Notes: generated by a model from the sequence alone, not told the origin. Shown: positions 54,219 through 63,344, counted from the stretch's first letter. The stretch: 64,000 nucleotides of DNA from Flavobacterium frigoritolerans (GCF_025847275.1 NZ_JAOZEV010000002.1:186001-250000), one strand, 5' to 3'. A program made the numbers and translations.

Positions 54219-55067
54219 ATGAAATATTATATTGTCATACCGGCACATAACGAACAAGAATTAATTGGCTTAACATTGCAATCTTTGATTTCGCAAACCG
54301 TTTTACCAAAAAAAATTGTTGTAGTCAATGACAATTCGACCGATAAAACGGGAGAAATTGTACTGGATTATGCCAAAGAAAATCCATATATATCATTGGT
54401 TAACAAAACCTCGAGTGCTATACATTTGCCAGGAAGCAAAGTAATCCAAGCATTTCATAAAGGATTTGAAACACTCGATGATGATTATGATATCATTGTA
54501 AAAATAGATGGAGATTTAATCTTTCCCCCAAACTATTTCGAAACTATTATTGCACACTTTCAATCTGATCCAAAAATCGGAATGGCAGGAGGATTTTGCT
54601 ACATAGAAAAAAATGGGGATTGGATATTAGAAAATCTAACCGACAAAGATCATATTCGTGGCGCGCTAAAAGCCTACCGAAAAGAAACGTTTCAACAAAT
54701 TGGTGGATTAAAACCCTCAATGGGCTGGGATACTGTAGATGAATTACTTTGTAAATATTATGATTGGAAAATAGTTACCGATTCTTCTTTACACGTAAAA
54801 CATCTTAAACCCACTGGTGCTAATTATAGCAAAACAGCACGTTATAAACAAGGTGAAGCTTTTTATACTTTAGGATATGGTTTTTGGATCACAGCAATTG
54901 CATCTGCAAAGTTGGCAATGATGAAGAAAAAACCATTTCTATTCTTTGATTACATTAAAGGATTCTTAAAAGCAAAAAGAGCAAAAACACCATTATTGGT
55001 AACCGATGCACAAGCAAAATTCATTCGAAATTATCGTTTGAAAAAAATGAAAGAAAAGCTTTTTTAG
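54219..55067 (+). CDS. Family 2 glycosyltransferase
   Basis: 282 residues. A GT-A start MKYYIVIPAHNEQELIGLTL, VVNDNSTDKTGEI, the metal-binding DxD-like KIDGDLIFPPNYF and GGLKPSMGWDTVDELL. No membrane segments. It probably transfers a sugar in envelope polysaccharide or lipid synthesis. It forms a likely two-gene unit with the methyltransferase. Confidence 0.88.
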   Translation: MKYYIVIPAHNEQELIGLTLQSLISQTVLPKKIVVVNDNSTDKTGEIVLDYAKENPYISLVNKTSSAIHLPGSKVIQAFHKGFETLDDDYDIIVKIDGDLIFPPNYFETIIAHFQSDPKIGMAGGFCYIEKNGDWILENLTDKDHIRGALKAYRKETFQQIGGLKPSMGWDTVDELLCKYYDWKIVTDSSLHVKHLKPTGANYSKTARYKQGEAFYTLGYGFWITAIASAKLAMMKKKPFLFFDYIKGFLKAKRAKTPLLVTDAQAKFIRNYRLKKMKEKLF

Positions 55068-55148
55068 TTCAAGCAATCAAAAAAACTATAAAATCTAAAC
55101 CGTAAACTGGCAACTATTTTCGTAATTTAGCCCATATTCGTAAAAACT

Positions 55149-55898
55149 ATGATGCTCATTCGTTATTTATCCCAAATAGGAAGATACTTCTTGATGCTTA
55201 AAGAAATTTTCAATAAACAAACCAAGTGGTCTGTTATGAAAAAACTAATCTTTAAAGAAATTGATGACTTAATTATTGATTCCCTTGGTATTGTTTGTTT
55301 CATTTCATTCTTCGTAGGAGGAGTTGTTGCAATTCAAACCGCATTAAACTTAACAAATCCATTAATTCCTAAATACTTAATTGGTTTCGCGACCAGACAA
55401 TCAGTAATTTTAGAATTTGCTCCAACATTTATCTCTGTTATTATGGCAGGAAAAATGGGATCCTTCATTACATCAAGTATAGGAACCATGAGAGTTACTG
55501 AGCAAATCGATGCACTAGAAGTTATGGGTGTTAACTCATTAAACTATCTGGTTTTTCCAAAAATAATCGCTTTACTATTGTATCCTTTTGTAATCGGAAT
55601 TAGTATGTTCTTGGGTATTTTTGGAGGTTGGCTAGCTGGTGTTTACGGTGGGTTTACAACTAGTGATGATTTTATAATGGGAGCACAAATGGAATTTATT
55701 CCGTTTCACATTACTTATGCTTTTATTAAAACAATAATATTTGCCATGCTATTGGCAACTATTCCATCATTTCATGGCTATTATATGAAAGGTGGGGCTC
55801 TAGAAGTAGGAAAAGCAAGTACAGTAGCATTCGTTTGGACATCTGTATCTATTATCCTTTTTAATTATATATTAACACAATTGTTATTAGGCTCATGA
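55149..55898 (+). CDS. MlaE-family ABC transporter permease
   Basis: 249 residues (a second Met follows immediately). Five or six membrane segments with the MlaE pattern: GFATRQSVILEFAPTFISVI, MRVTEQIDALEVMGVNSLNY and VGKASTVAFVWTSVSIIL. It is the permease of an MCE-type phospholipid transporter in the inner membrane. Overlaps the ATPase gene by 4 bases. No MlaD/MCE gene is in the window. Confidence 0.92.
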   Translation: MMLIRYLSQIGRYFLMLKEIFNKQTKWSVMKKLIFKEIDDLIIDSLGIVCFISFFVGGVVAIQTALNLTNPLIPKYLIGFATRQSVILEFAPTFISVIMAGKMGSFITSSIGTMRVTEQIDALEVMGVNSLNYLVFPKIIALLLYPFVIGISMFLGIFGGWLAGVYGGFTTSDDFIMGAQMEFIPFHITYAFIKTIIFAMLLATIPSFHGYYMKGGALEVGKASTVAFVWTSVSIILFNYILTQLLLGS

Positions 55899-56656
55899 TA
55901 GAAGTAAAAAATATAGAAAAATCATTTGGCGACAGCAAAGTACTTAAAGGCGTTTCGACCGTATTTGAAACTGGAAAAACAAACCTAATTATTGGGCAAA
56001 GTGGATCTGGAAAAACGGTGTTATTAAAAAGCCTATTGGGTATTCATGCTCCAGATTCTGGAACAATTGAGTTTGACGGTAGAGTTTATTCAGAACTAGA
56101 TCCTGATGAAAAAAGAGAATTACGTACCGAAATCGGAATGGTATTTCAAGGAAGTGCATTATTTGATTCCATGACTGTTGCCGAAAACGTTGCTTTCCCT
56201 CTTAAAATGTTCACCACAGATACAGGCTCTAAAATTCAGGATCGTGTAGATTTCGTTTTAAAAAGAGTAAATCTAATTGATGCCCATAAAAAATTACCAT
56301 CGGAAATCTCTGGGGGGATGCAAAAACGTGTGGCAATTGCCCGCGCTATTGTTAATAATCCAAAATACTTATTTTGTGATGAACCAAATTCAGGTTTAGA
56401 TCCAAATACATCGACTTTAATTGATAATTTAATTAAAGAAATCACTGAAGAATATAATATTACCACCGTAATTAACACGCACGATATGAACTCGGTGATG
56501 GAAATTGGTGAAAATATTTTATTCTTAAAAAACGGAGTAAAAGAGTGGCAAGGTACCAAAGAAGAAATCTTTGTAACCGATAATAAAGCTATTGTTGAGT
56601 TTGTTTATTCTTCAAATTTATTCAAGAAAGTAAGAGAAGCTTATTTAAAAGGATAG
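55895..56656 (+). CDS. MlaF-type ABC transporter ATPase
   Basis: 253 residues. Walker A GQSGSGKT (34-41), ABC signature ISGGMQKRVAIAR, Walker B YLFCDEPNSGLDP and H-loop VINTHDM. It pairs with the MlaE permease, with start and stop overlapping by 4 bases. The complex keeps outer-membrane lipid asymmetry in other bacteria; the direction of transport is debated. Confidence 0.93.
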   Translation: MIEVKNIEKSFGDSKVLKGVSTVFETGKTNLIIGQSGSGKTVLLKSLLGIHAPDSGTIEFDGRVYSELDPDEKRELRTEIGMVFQGSALFDSMTVAENVAFPLKMFTTDTGSKIQDRVDFVLKRVNLIDAHKKLPSEISGGMQKRVAIARAIVNNPKYLFCDEPNSGLDPNTSTLIDNLIKEITEEYNITTVINTHDMNSVMEIGENILFLKNGVKEWQGTKEEIFVTDNKAIVEFVYSSNLFKKVREAYLKG

Positions 56657-56677
56657 CCTCATATATACACCATATTA

Positions 56678-56723
56678 AAAACCCCAAATTTCAATTTTAT
56701 TTAAATTGAAATTTGGGGTTTTT
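56678..56723 (+). terminator. Terminator of the MlaE/MlaF pair
   Basis: A 17-bp perfect stem (56681-56697 with 56703-56719), 5-base loop, then T-run. It lies before the convergent SprT-like gene and may work in both directions. Confidence 0.9.
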
Positions 56724-56745
56724 ATATTTGCTTTTAAGTCTAAAT

Positions 56746-57351
56746 TTAGTCTCTGGTAAGCAACAACTCGACTTCTGCATTTGGATTAAAAAGATAAGTC
56801 CTTCCTGAGCTTATTTCGAGACATTCAAAACGTTTCGTTCTTACTGCTATTTTCTTAAAGACTTTTCCGTTTTGGATTCTGAAAACACTTCCATAAGGGA
56901 TTTCAAAAATATAATTCTTATCGTTTTCTTTGTCATATTGCTTTAAAGCCAATGATAAAGTAGTATCAGTATCGCTACTTGCCGTAGGGTTCTTAAAATG
57001 CCTCGCTAGCAGTGGCAATAAGTGGCTAGGAAATATTTCTGGTCGAATAAAAGGAACCATTAACCGCTGAAAAGAATATTTCCATTCGTTTCCGTGAGGC
57101 TTAATATTTCTTCCAAATTTCTCGAATGCTACTAAATGCGAAATTTCATGAATTAACGTAATCAAAAACTTGTATTTATTCAAGCTAGAATTTACTGTAA
57201 TCTCATGTTTGCCGCTCGGCCCTTTTCTATAATCCCCATGACGTGTTTGTCTTTCGTTTACAATCTTAAGATGCACACGATTATCAACAATAAGATCAAA
57301 AACTGGTCTTACCGCGTGTTCAGGGATATATTTTGCTAAAGTTTGGCTCAA
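56746..57351 (-). CDS. SprT-like metal-dependent protein
   Basis: 201 residues, starting at TTG. Zinc site HEISH (His68, Glu69, His72) with a third ligand likely His86 in IKPHGNEW. SprT/Spartan-like proteases act on DNA-protein crosslinks in eukaryotes; the bacterial role is unclear. The C-terminal 100 residues (YIFEIPYGSVFRIQNGKVFK) look like a small beta domain rather than a zinc ribbon. Last gene of a minus-strand group. Confidence 0.82.
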   Translation of the reverse strand: MSQTLAKYIPEHAVRPVFDLIVDNRVHLKIVNERQTRHGDYRKGPSGKHEITVNSSLNKYKFLITLIHEISHLVAFEKFGRNIKPHGNEWKYSFQRLMVPFIRPEIFPSHLLPLLARHFKNPTASSDTDTTLSLALKQYDKENDKNYIFEIPYGSVFRIQNGKVFKKIAVRTKRFECLEISSGRTYLFNPNAEVELLLTRD

Positions 57352-57377
57352 AACTGAAAAAAATTATGAGTTATGAA

Positions 57378-57671
57378 TTAAAAAATTTTCTTCGAGGTAA
57401 TTATTATACTTCTTATAATTTTCAGAACCTCGTTACACTGTTGATGTATTGATTCAACGCATTCTTTTTGAGCAATTGATAATTTATGAATAAAATCTGT
57501 TTTACTTTGAGCATTAACAGCTTCACGAACATTTGCCCCAACTGAAGTAATAGAACGTAAAAACTGTTTACTCATTATAAATTCTTTCTTTTCAGAAACC
57601 ATCCATTTATAAAAATTAACTCCTCTTATAGCTAACTCAAAACTTTTAGTTGTTACGATACTTTCACTCAT
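57378..57671 (-). CDS. Four-helix-bundle (S23-like) protein with an internal deletion
   Basis: 97 residues. Helices 1 and 2 match the family (SFELAIRGVNFYKWMVSEKK, FLRSITSVGANVREAVNAQS, FIHKLSIAQKECVES), and so does the end (CNEVLKIIRSIIITSKK). The usual segment with YWLELL and a loop, about 20 residues, is missing between them; the frame stays open. Full-length members have about 120 residues. The gene is flanked by AT-rich AATTCATAATT-like sequences. Probably not functional as a normal bundle, but still translated. Confidence 0.75.
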   Translation of the reverse strand: MSESIVTTKSFELAIRGVNFYKWMVSEKKEFIMSKQFLRSITSVGANVREAVNAQSKTDFIHKLSIAQKECVESIHQQCNEVLKIIRSIIITSKKIF

Positions 57672-57702
57672 AATTCAGAACTTAAAATTCATAATTATTT
57701 TT

Positions 57703-58380
57703 TTACGGATTAGTAGAAGAAACTTCTAATACTTTTCCGTTAAAATATTTATTTCCATTAAGGGTGAAATCATAAATATAAGTAGCCATTCCACTTGCCG
57801 AAATTGGTGCTTGATATCCTGGAAAAGCTTCCTGTAACATTTCTGTCTGAACAGACCCTAGTGCTAAAACATTAAATGAGATTCCTTTTTCTTTATATTC
57901 TTCGGCCAATAATTCAGACAATGTAATTACAGCGCCTTTACTAGAACTATACGCTGCAAGCCCCGCAAACTTAAGACTTCCGCGAACTCCACCTATAGAA
58001 CTAATAGTTACCACATGACTCCCTTTTTCAAGGTAGGGCAAGCAAACTCTAGTAAGATTTGCTACTGCAAAAACATTTACTTTATAAATACTTTCAAAAT
58101 CTGCCTGAGTAGTTTCTGCAAAAGGCTTTAAAAGCAAAGCTCCTGCATTATGTACCAATGCATCTACTTTTTTCCAAGTTGAAGAAAGAAATTCATCTAC
58201 TTTATGTAGTTCAGCTTCATTAGATAAATCAACAGAAAGACAAGTAACATTAGAATGTTCTAAAAGCAATTGAGGGATTTTTCTTGAAATAGCTAATACC
58301 TGATGTCCTGCATTTGCAAATTGCAAAGCCAGCTCATAACCTATCCCTCTACTCGTCCCTGTAATAATAATATTTTTCAT
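57703..58380 (-). CDS. SDR-family oxidoreductase
   Basis: 225 residues. Cofactor loop TGTSRGIG (7-14), NAG at 78-80, catalytic Ser127/128 and YxxxK (Tyr144, Lys148 in YSSSK). It is a classical short-chain dehydrogenase, slightly short. The sequence ends in VLEVSSTNP. Substrate unknown. The -7 box TATTTTTG ends 4 bases before its ATG. Confidence 0.9.
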   Translation of the reverse strand: MKNIIITGTSRGIGYELALQFANAGHQVLAISRKIPQLLLEHSNVTCLSVDLSNEAELHKVDEFLSSTWKKVDALVHNAGALLLKPFAETTQADFESIYKVNVFAVANLTRVCLPYLEKGSHVVTISSIGGVRGSLKFAGLAAYSSSKGAVITLSELLAEEYKEKGISFNVLALGSVQTEMLQEAFPGYQAPISASGMATYIYDFTLNGNKYFNGKVLEVSSTNP

Positions 58381-58384
58381 ATCG

Positions 58385-58392
58385 CAAAAATA
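58385..58392 (-). promoter_or_regulatory. -7 box of the SDR gene, leaderless configuration
   Basis: TATTTTTG on the minus strand ends 4 bases before the ATG at 58380. It lies in the short gap after the M28 gene. Confidence 0.5.
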
Positions 58393-58417
58393 AGGAAAAC
58401 CTATAAAAAAGCATAGC

Positions 58418-59398
58418 TTATTTAGTCATCAAAATCTCTTTTGTTGGAGAGCTAGCCATATGTGTTACTGCAGGCAATAATTCTTGAATAAATGAAGTCA
58501 TATGTGGCACATCCATCACTTTAAATTCATCTGAAACATGATGGTAAAACTCAAAGTTTTCAAAATCGAACGTACTTATTGATTGACAAGGTACTCCGAA
58601 TGCTTCGAAAAAAGGATAATTATCTGACCTGAAAAACAATTGATATTCTGCTTCTTTTGGTAAGAATCCTATAGTTTTATCTCCAGTATATTCATTAATT
58701 TTTGTTGCCATATTCGTTTTATCAAAACCTGTAATATAGGCCAAAAAATCTCGTTTCATTGGAACTCCAATCATTTCAATATTCAATTGAGCATATAGAT
58801 TAAAGTTTTTGCTTTTTAGCTTTTTAGCCAAATGTTTCGACCCCAAGAGCCCTTTTTCTTCTCCTGCAAAAAACACAAACAGCACACTTCTTTTATTCAG
58901 TTTTGTTTGACTAAAATATTTTGCTATTTCTGCAACTGCAACAACACCAGATGCATCATCGTTTGCTCCATTATTTATAAAATCGCCATTAAGTCCTTTT
59001 TTATCAATACCAATATGATCGTAATGCGCACTTAAAATTATAAACTCATTTTTCAGCGTAGGATCTGTTCCTTCTAAATACCCAACTATGTTATATGCTG
59101 GAGTTTTAAATGTAGATAAAGTATCTCGATAAGAAGAAAAATAAGGTTTTACTTTATTGGTTTTGAAAAAATCTTCCAAATAAACAGCTGCTTTTTCAAT
59201 CCCTTTTGTTCCAGTTTCTCTACCTTCTAATTCATCCGAAGAAAGATATTTTAAAGTCGAAGACACTTCATCCTCCTTTACTTTATAATCAATTGCTAAC
59301 TTTAAACTTGACTGCGTTGCATCGGTTGTAATTTGTGTATTGGTTTTACACCCAAAAAAAATAAAAGGGAATAAAATTAAAAGGAATAGTTTTTTCAT
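58418..59398 (-). CDS. M28-family metallopeptidase lipoprotein
   Basis: 326 residues from the ATG at 59398 (MKKLFLLILF, lipobox FFGC). A longer start at 59446 would add 16 residues before the signal peptide, so I reject it. Two-zinc site: HYDHIG, the bridging Asp in NGANDDASGV, GEEKGLLGS and the late SDNYPFFEAFGVP. It is an aminopeptidase-like exopeptidase on the cell envelope. Confidence 0.9.
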   Translation of the reverse strand: MKKLFLLILFPFIFFGCKTNTQITTDATQSSLKLAIDYKVKEDEVSSTLKYLSSDELEGRETGTKGIEKAAVYLEDFFKTNKVKPYFSSYRDTLSTFKTPAYNIVGYLEGTDPTLKNEFIILSAHYDHIGIDKKGLNGDFINNGANDDASGVVAVAEIAKYFSQTKLNKRSVLFVFFAGEEKGLLGSKHLAKKLKSKNFNLYAQLNIEMIGVPMKRDFLAYITGFDKTNMATKINEYTGDKTIGFLPKEAEYQLFFRSDNYPFFEAFGVPCQSISTFDFENFEFYHHVSDEFKVMDVPHMTSFIQELLPAVTHMASSPTKEILMTK

Positions 59399-59521
59399 CA
59401 TAAAAATCTTTTGGGTTTGGTTTGTTCTGTTTATCATTTCTATCATAAACGTATAAAATTGATTAACTACTAAATAATCGTTAATCGCAAGCTGTAAATA
59501 TAATTAATTTTTATTGCAAAA

Positions 59522-59560
59522 ATAAAACCCTTTCAATACCAAAGGCCGAAAGGGTTTTAT
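59522..59560 (-). terminator. Terminator of the acyl-CoA dehydrogenase gene
   Basis: A 13-bp perfect stem (59522-59534 with 59548-59560), 13-base loop, with a T-rich tail on the minus strand. Confidence 0.85.
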
Positions 59561-59579
59561 TAAAATTAATTTAAAATGA

Positions 59580-60722
59580 TTATCCTGCAATAACCGCTCT
59601 TGAAATTACTATTTTTTGAATTTCTGAAGTTCCTTCATAAATCTGAGTAATTTTTGCGTCACGCATAAAACGCTCTACATGATATTCTTTTACGTACCCG
59701 TTTCCACCATGAATTTGAACAGCCTCTACAGCAGTATCCATTGCTACTTGCGAAGCAAACAATTTAGCCATAGCACCACTTACATCATAATTATTATGTT
59801 GGTCTTTATCCCAAGCGGCTTTCATACAAAGATGACGTGCTGCTTCGATATTTACCGCCATATCTGCCAATTTAAAAGCAATAGCTTGGTGATTGCAAAT
59901 TTCAGTTCCAAAAGCCTTACGTTCTTTCGAATATTTAAGCGCTAATTCATAAGCACCAGAAGCAATTCCCAAAGCTTGAGAAGCGATACCAATTCTTCCA
60001 CCTGCTAATGTTTTCATGGCAAATTTGAATCCAAATCCATCCTCACCAATTCGGTTTTCTTTTGGTACTTTTACATCACTAAACATTAATGAATGTGTAT
60101 CAGAACCACGAATTCCCATTTTCTGTTCCTTAGGTCCGACAGAAAAACCAGGCATATCTTTAGTCATGATTAAAGCATTAATTCCTTTATGCTTTTTCTC
60201 AGCATGAGTTTGTACAATTACAATATATACAGAAGCAGTATTACCATTAGTAATCCAGTTTTTAGTTCCGTTTACCAAATAATGATCTCCCATATCGATA
60301 CCAGAAGTTTTTTGTGATGTAGCATCGCTACCTGCTTCTGGCTCACTCAAACAAAATGCTCCATGGATTTCTCCAGATGCCAATCCTGGTAAGTATTTTT
60401 GCTTTTGTTCTTCGGTACCAAAAGCCTGAAGTCCCCAACAAACTAATGAATTGTTTACCGACATCACTACAGAAGCCGAAGCATCAACTTTCGAAATCTC
60501 TTCCATAGCTATTACGTATGAAGTCGTATCTAAACCACTTCCTCCATATTTAGGATCAACCATCATTCCCATGAATCCTAGTTGTCCCATTTTTTTTATT
60601 TGTTCCGTAGGGAAAATTTGCTTTTCGTCTCTTTCTATCACACCTGGTAACAATTCATTTTGAGCAAAATCTCTAGCAGCTTGTTGAATCATTAAGTGCT
60701 CTTCGGTAAGATTAAAATCCAT
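59580..60722 (-). CDS. Acyl-CoA dehydrogenase
   Basis: 380 residues. FAD- and substrate-binding blocks: CLSEPEAGSDATSQKTS, YLVNGTKNWITNGNTASVYI, and catalytic Glu363 in YEGTSEIQ. The Glu position is that of short- and branched-chain dehydrogenases. It oxidises acyl-CoA with FAD and passes electrons to ETF. Single gene with a clean promoter and terminator. Confidence 0.94.
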   Translation of the reverse strand: MDFNLTEEHLMIQQAARDFAQNELLPGVIERDEKQIFPTEQIKKMGQLGFMGMMVDPKYGGSGLDTTSYVIAMEEISKVDASASVVMSVNNSLVCWGLQAFGTEEQKQKYLPGLASGEIHGAFCLSEPEAGSDATSQKTSGIDMGDHYLVNGTKNWITNGNTASVYIVIVQTHAEKKHKGINALIMTKDMPGFSVGPKEQKMGIRGSDTHSLMFSDVKVPKENRIGEDGFGFKFAMKTLAGGRIGIASQALGIASGAYELALKYSKERKAFGTEICNHQAIAFKLADMAVNIEAARHLCMKAAWDKDQHNNYDVSGAMAKLFASQVAMDTAVEAVQIHGGNGYVKEYHVERFMRDAKITQIYEGTSEIQKIVISRAVIAG

Positions 60723-60765
60723 AGTATTATAAAATAAAAGTTGCTTTTTGTTAAATATATATATC

Positions 60766-60796
60766 CAAAGGTACTTTTTTATACTGAAATTTTCAA
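60766..60796 (-). promoter_or_regulatory. Promoter of the acyl-CoA dehydrogenase gene
   Basis: TTG (60796-60794), 20-base spacer and TACCTTTG (60773-60766) on the minus strand match the consensus exactly. The leader is about 37 bases. Confidence 0.75.
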
Positions 60797-61343
60797 TTTT
60801 GACTTGCTTTTTTGACTAAAGAAAAATGACCACTATATCGTTATCGTAATAATATCAAGAACTTCGCTTAATGTTGTCAGCTTGGCAACCATCGAAAATT
60901 CATTAAAGAATGAAGAAATAGCAATCAAAAATTCTAAAAACTGAGATAATTGAATATAAAATTTTATCAAAAAAAACACAAAAAGACTTCTCAAAACTAT
61001 AAAACCAGTTAACCTAAACACATCCTATTATAGATTAAAATAATTTTAGTTTTCATCCTAAAAGATAAAATCGAAATCATGATTAAGGTTAATAAATTGT
61101 AACCGGAAAAATTAAAAAATATGTTTTTTGAAGAAAAAAACGAATGGATGACTGTAAATTCCTTCCCGAAAATATAATTTTTAATCAAATTACAACCATC
61201 AAAAAATAAGATAATTCAGCAAATATTTACATTTCATAAACACTTAAATACCAAAACAATAACTTTCAAATAGACGTTTTCTTATATAAGCAGTTTTCGT
61301 AAAAAACACAACACTTTTATGATAAAAATATAGAAATTAAAAG
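60797..61343. other. Non-coding region before the chalcone-isomerase-like array
   Basis: About 550 bases of very AT-rich DNA. A 62-codon frame on the minus strand (60833-61021) does not look real. I see no RNA or clear repeat. Confidence 0.45.
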
Positions 61344-61351
61344 TATTTTTG
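61344..61351 (+). promoter_or_regulatory. -7 box of chalcone-isomerase-like gene 1
   Basis: TATTTTTG fits TAnnTTTG. The same octamer occurs before genes 2 and 3. No clear TTG at -33. Confidence 0.55.
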
Positions 61352-61376
61352 TAAAAATCATATAAATAACGAGAAT

Positions 61377-61952
61377 ATGAAAAACTTATTACTATTACTT
61401 ACTGTAATTTTAACTTTGCAATTCACAGAGGCAACTGCTCAAAAATCTTTCGATATTGATGGTGTTACTGTCCCAAGAACAATTCAATTTCAGAACAAAA
61501 CTTTATCCTTAAATGGAGCTGGTGGAAGATCAAAAATGTGGTTAGAAGTATATGTTCAGGCATTATATTTATCACAATTAAGCCAGGATCCAAAATTTAT
61601 TATTGATAGTGATACCGAAATGGCTATTCGTATTGAAATAACCTCTTCGATGGTATCTTCAAACAAATTAACAAAAGCCATGAATAATGGTTTCGAAAAA
61701 TCTGCTGGAGATAATCTGCAAGCATTACGCCCAAGAATCGAAGAATTTAAAAGTTTTTTAAGTGATGAAATCACCCAAAAAGATGTTTTTAAACTTATAT
61801 ATTCTCCTATTGATTCATCAGTCTGGGTATATAAAAATGATGTTTTAAAAGGAAAAGTTCAAGGCTTTGATTTCAAAAAAGCACTTTTCGGAATTTGGCT
61901 ATCTGATAAACCTGCCGATGAAAAATTAAAAAATCAATTATTAGGTAAGTAA
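61377..61952 (+). CDS. Secreted chalcone-isomerase-like protein 1
   Basis: 191 residues. A signal peptide ends near ATAQ (residue 22). The mature part matches the bacterial chalcone-isomerase-like fold: VPRTIQFQNKTLSLNGAGGR, VYVQALYLSQ, FKLIYSPIDSSVWVYKND and FGIWLSDKPADEKLK. The family usually is not a real isomerase in bacteria and may bind fatty acids. First of three tandem paralogues with separate promoters. Confidence 0.85.
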   Translation: MKNLLLLLTVILTLQFTEATAQKSFDIDGVTVPRTIQFQNKTLSLNGAGGRSKMWLEVYVQALYLSQLSQDPKFIIDSDTEMAIRIEITSSMVSSNKLTKAMNNGFEKSAGDNLQALRPRIEEFKSFLSDEITQKDVFKLIYSPIDSSVWVYKNDVLKGKVQGFDFKKALFGIWLSDKPADEKLKNQLLGK

Positions 61953-62570
61953 TTATTTTGCTGTTTCTAGTTTAAAAACATTAAACAAAGCGCAACACTA
62001 AATACATAGTTAAGAATACTTTTACTACAAAAAAGAAACCACGCAATAGCATTAAACGAGCTGAATTCTTATATTTTTCATCCAAATAAACTTCTAAAAA
62101 GTATCGATTTATATTTTTGAAAGATAATTCGTCTTATTAATAACCAAATATTGAACTATTTATACTACAAATTAATTGTTAATTTTTTACAATTTCTGTA
62201 CCTTAAAATTACCACTGCCTATTGCCTGCGAAAACGAGTGCTTTATAGAGCTAGTGAAATCGTAACTACTACTTTTTTTATTGCAAGAAATCAAAATTAA
62301 CTCATTTTAAAAACTAATAATACCCACTGATAATAAACCACTTATAAGAAACAAGCTATTATTTTTATATTATTTAAGAACTAAAAACTACAAAGCAATA
62401 TAGACTTTTTATGCACTATAACTGAGATAGAAAAGCACTATATCATCAACAAATCAGAATCACACAACAGGTTGATTACATGTAAAATAACTTAAACTAA
62501 AAACATTCTTAAATAAAGCCTTTCTATTAAAAAGTGAGCATAATCACTCAAAAAAGACAGAAAATAGGCC
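61953..62570. other. Long spacer between chalcone-isomerase-like genes 1 and 2
   Basis: About 620 bases without an open frame. AT-rich, no hairpin followed by T-run close to the upstream stop. It may hold a decayed gene copy, but no translated remnant is recognisable by eye. Confidence 0.45.
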
Positions 62571-62578
62571 TATTTTTG
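62571..62578 (+). promoter_or_regulatory. -7 box of chalcone-isomerase-like gene 2
   Basis: TATTTTTG, 25 bases before the ATG at 62604, same octamer as in genes 1 and 3. Confidence 0.55.
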
Positions 62579-62603
62579 TAAAAATTACAAAATTTACAAA
62601 AAG

Positions 62604-63179
62604 ATGAAAAAAATTTTATTATTACTTACAGTAATTTCAACTTTGCAATTCACTAATGTTTCCGCACAAAAAACGTTCACAGTAGATGGTGTTGTTCTAC
62701 CAAGAACAATCCAATTTCAGAACAAAACTTTATCATTAAATGGCGCAGGCGGAAGATCAAAATTATGGTTAGGGTCATGTGTACAATCCTTATACTTATC
62801 TCAATTAACACAAGATTCTGAATATATCCTGGATAGTGCCACTGAAATGGCAATTCGTATCAATATAACCACTTCAATAATACCAGCTAGTAAATTAACC
62901 CAACTTATACATGAACGCTTCGAAAAATCGGCAGCAAACAATATGGAACCCTTAAGGTACCGATTAGAAGATTTTAAAAATATGTTAGGTAACCAGATCA
63001 ATGAAAAAGATATCTTTAAAATTGTCTATTCTCCTATTGATTCATCTGTCTGGGTATATAAAAACAATGTTTTAAAAGGAAAAATTAAAGGAAATGATTT
63101 CAAAAAAGCTCTTTTTGGAATCTGGTTATCTAACAAACCTGCCGATCAAAAATTGAAAGATCAATTATTAGGTAAATAA
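62604..63179 (+). CDS. Secreted chalcone-isomerase-like protein 2
   Basis: 191 residues, same length and layout as copy 1. Identical blocks include RTIQFQNKTLSLNGAGGRSK, YSPIDSSVWVYKN and KKALFGIWLS. The middle (residues about 80-130) is the most divergent: GSCVQSLYLSQ replaces EVYVQALYLSQ and IIPASKLTQLIHERF replaces MVSSNKLTKAMNNGF. Copy 2 is therefore the outlier of the three, which suggests functional divergence. Confidence 0.85.
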   Translation: MKKILLLLTVISTLQFTNVSAQKTFTVDGVVLPRTIQFQNKTLSLNGAGGRSKLWLGSCVQSLYLSQLTQDSEYILDSATEMAIRINITTSIIPASKLTQLIHERFEKSAANNMEPLRYRLEDFKNMLGNQINEKDIFKIVYSPIDSSVWVYKNNVLKGKIKGNDFKKALFGIWLSNKPADQKLKDQLLGK

Positions 63180-63308
63180 ATTTTAATATACTACTTCAGC
63201 TAAAGATATCAAAACAAGTTAAATATACTAAAATCTTTACCTAAATGAATCCGAGAAAATCATTTAAACTCGGACTAATAAAAAATCAAACTACCTATAC
63301 AAATAAAC

Positions 63309-63344
63309 ACTTACTAGTTAATTGTAACCAATTAACTAGTAAGT
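63309..63344. repeat. Perfect 15-bp inverted repeat before gene 3
   Basis: Arms ACTTACTAGTTAATT (63309-63323) and AATTAACTAGTAAGT (63330-63344) with loop GTAACC. Followed by A-rich, not T-rich, DNA on the plus strand, so it is not a usual plus-strand terminator. It lies about 70 bases upstream of the gene 3 -7 box. Confidence 0.8.

Noticed and set aside
60833..61021. 62-codon minus-strand frame before the chalcone-isomerase-like array
   Set aside because: Hydrophobic, low-complexity translation from AT-rich non-coding DNA, no promoter or family similarity.
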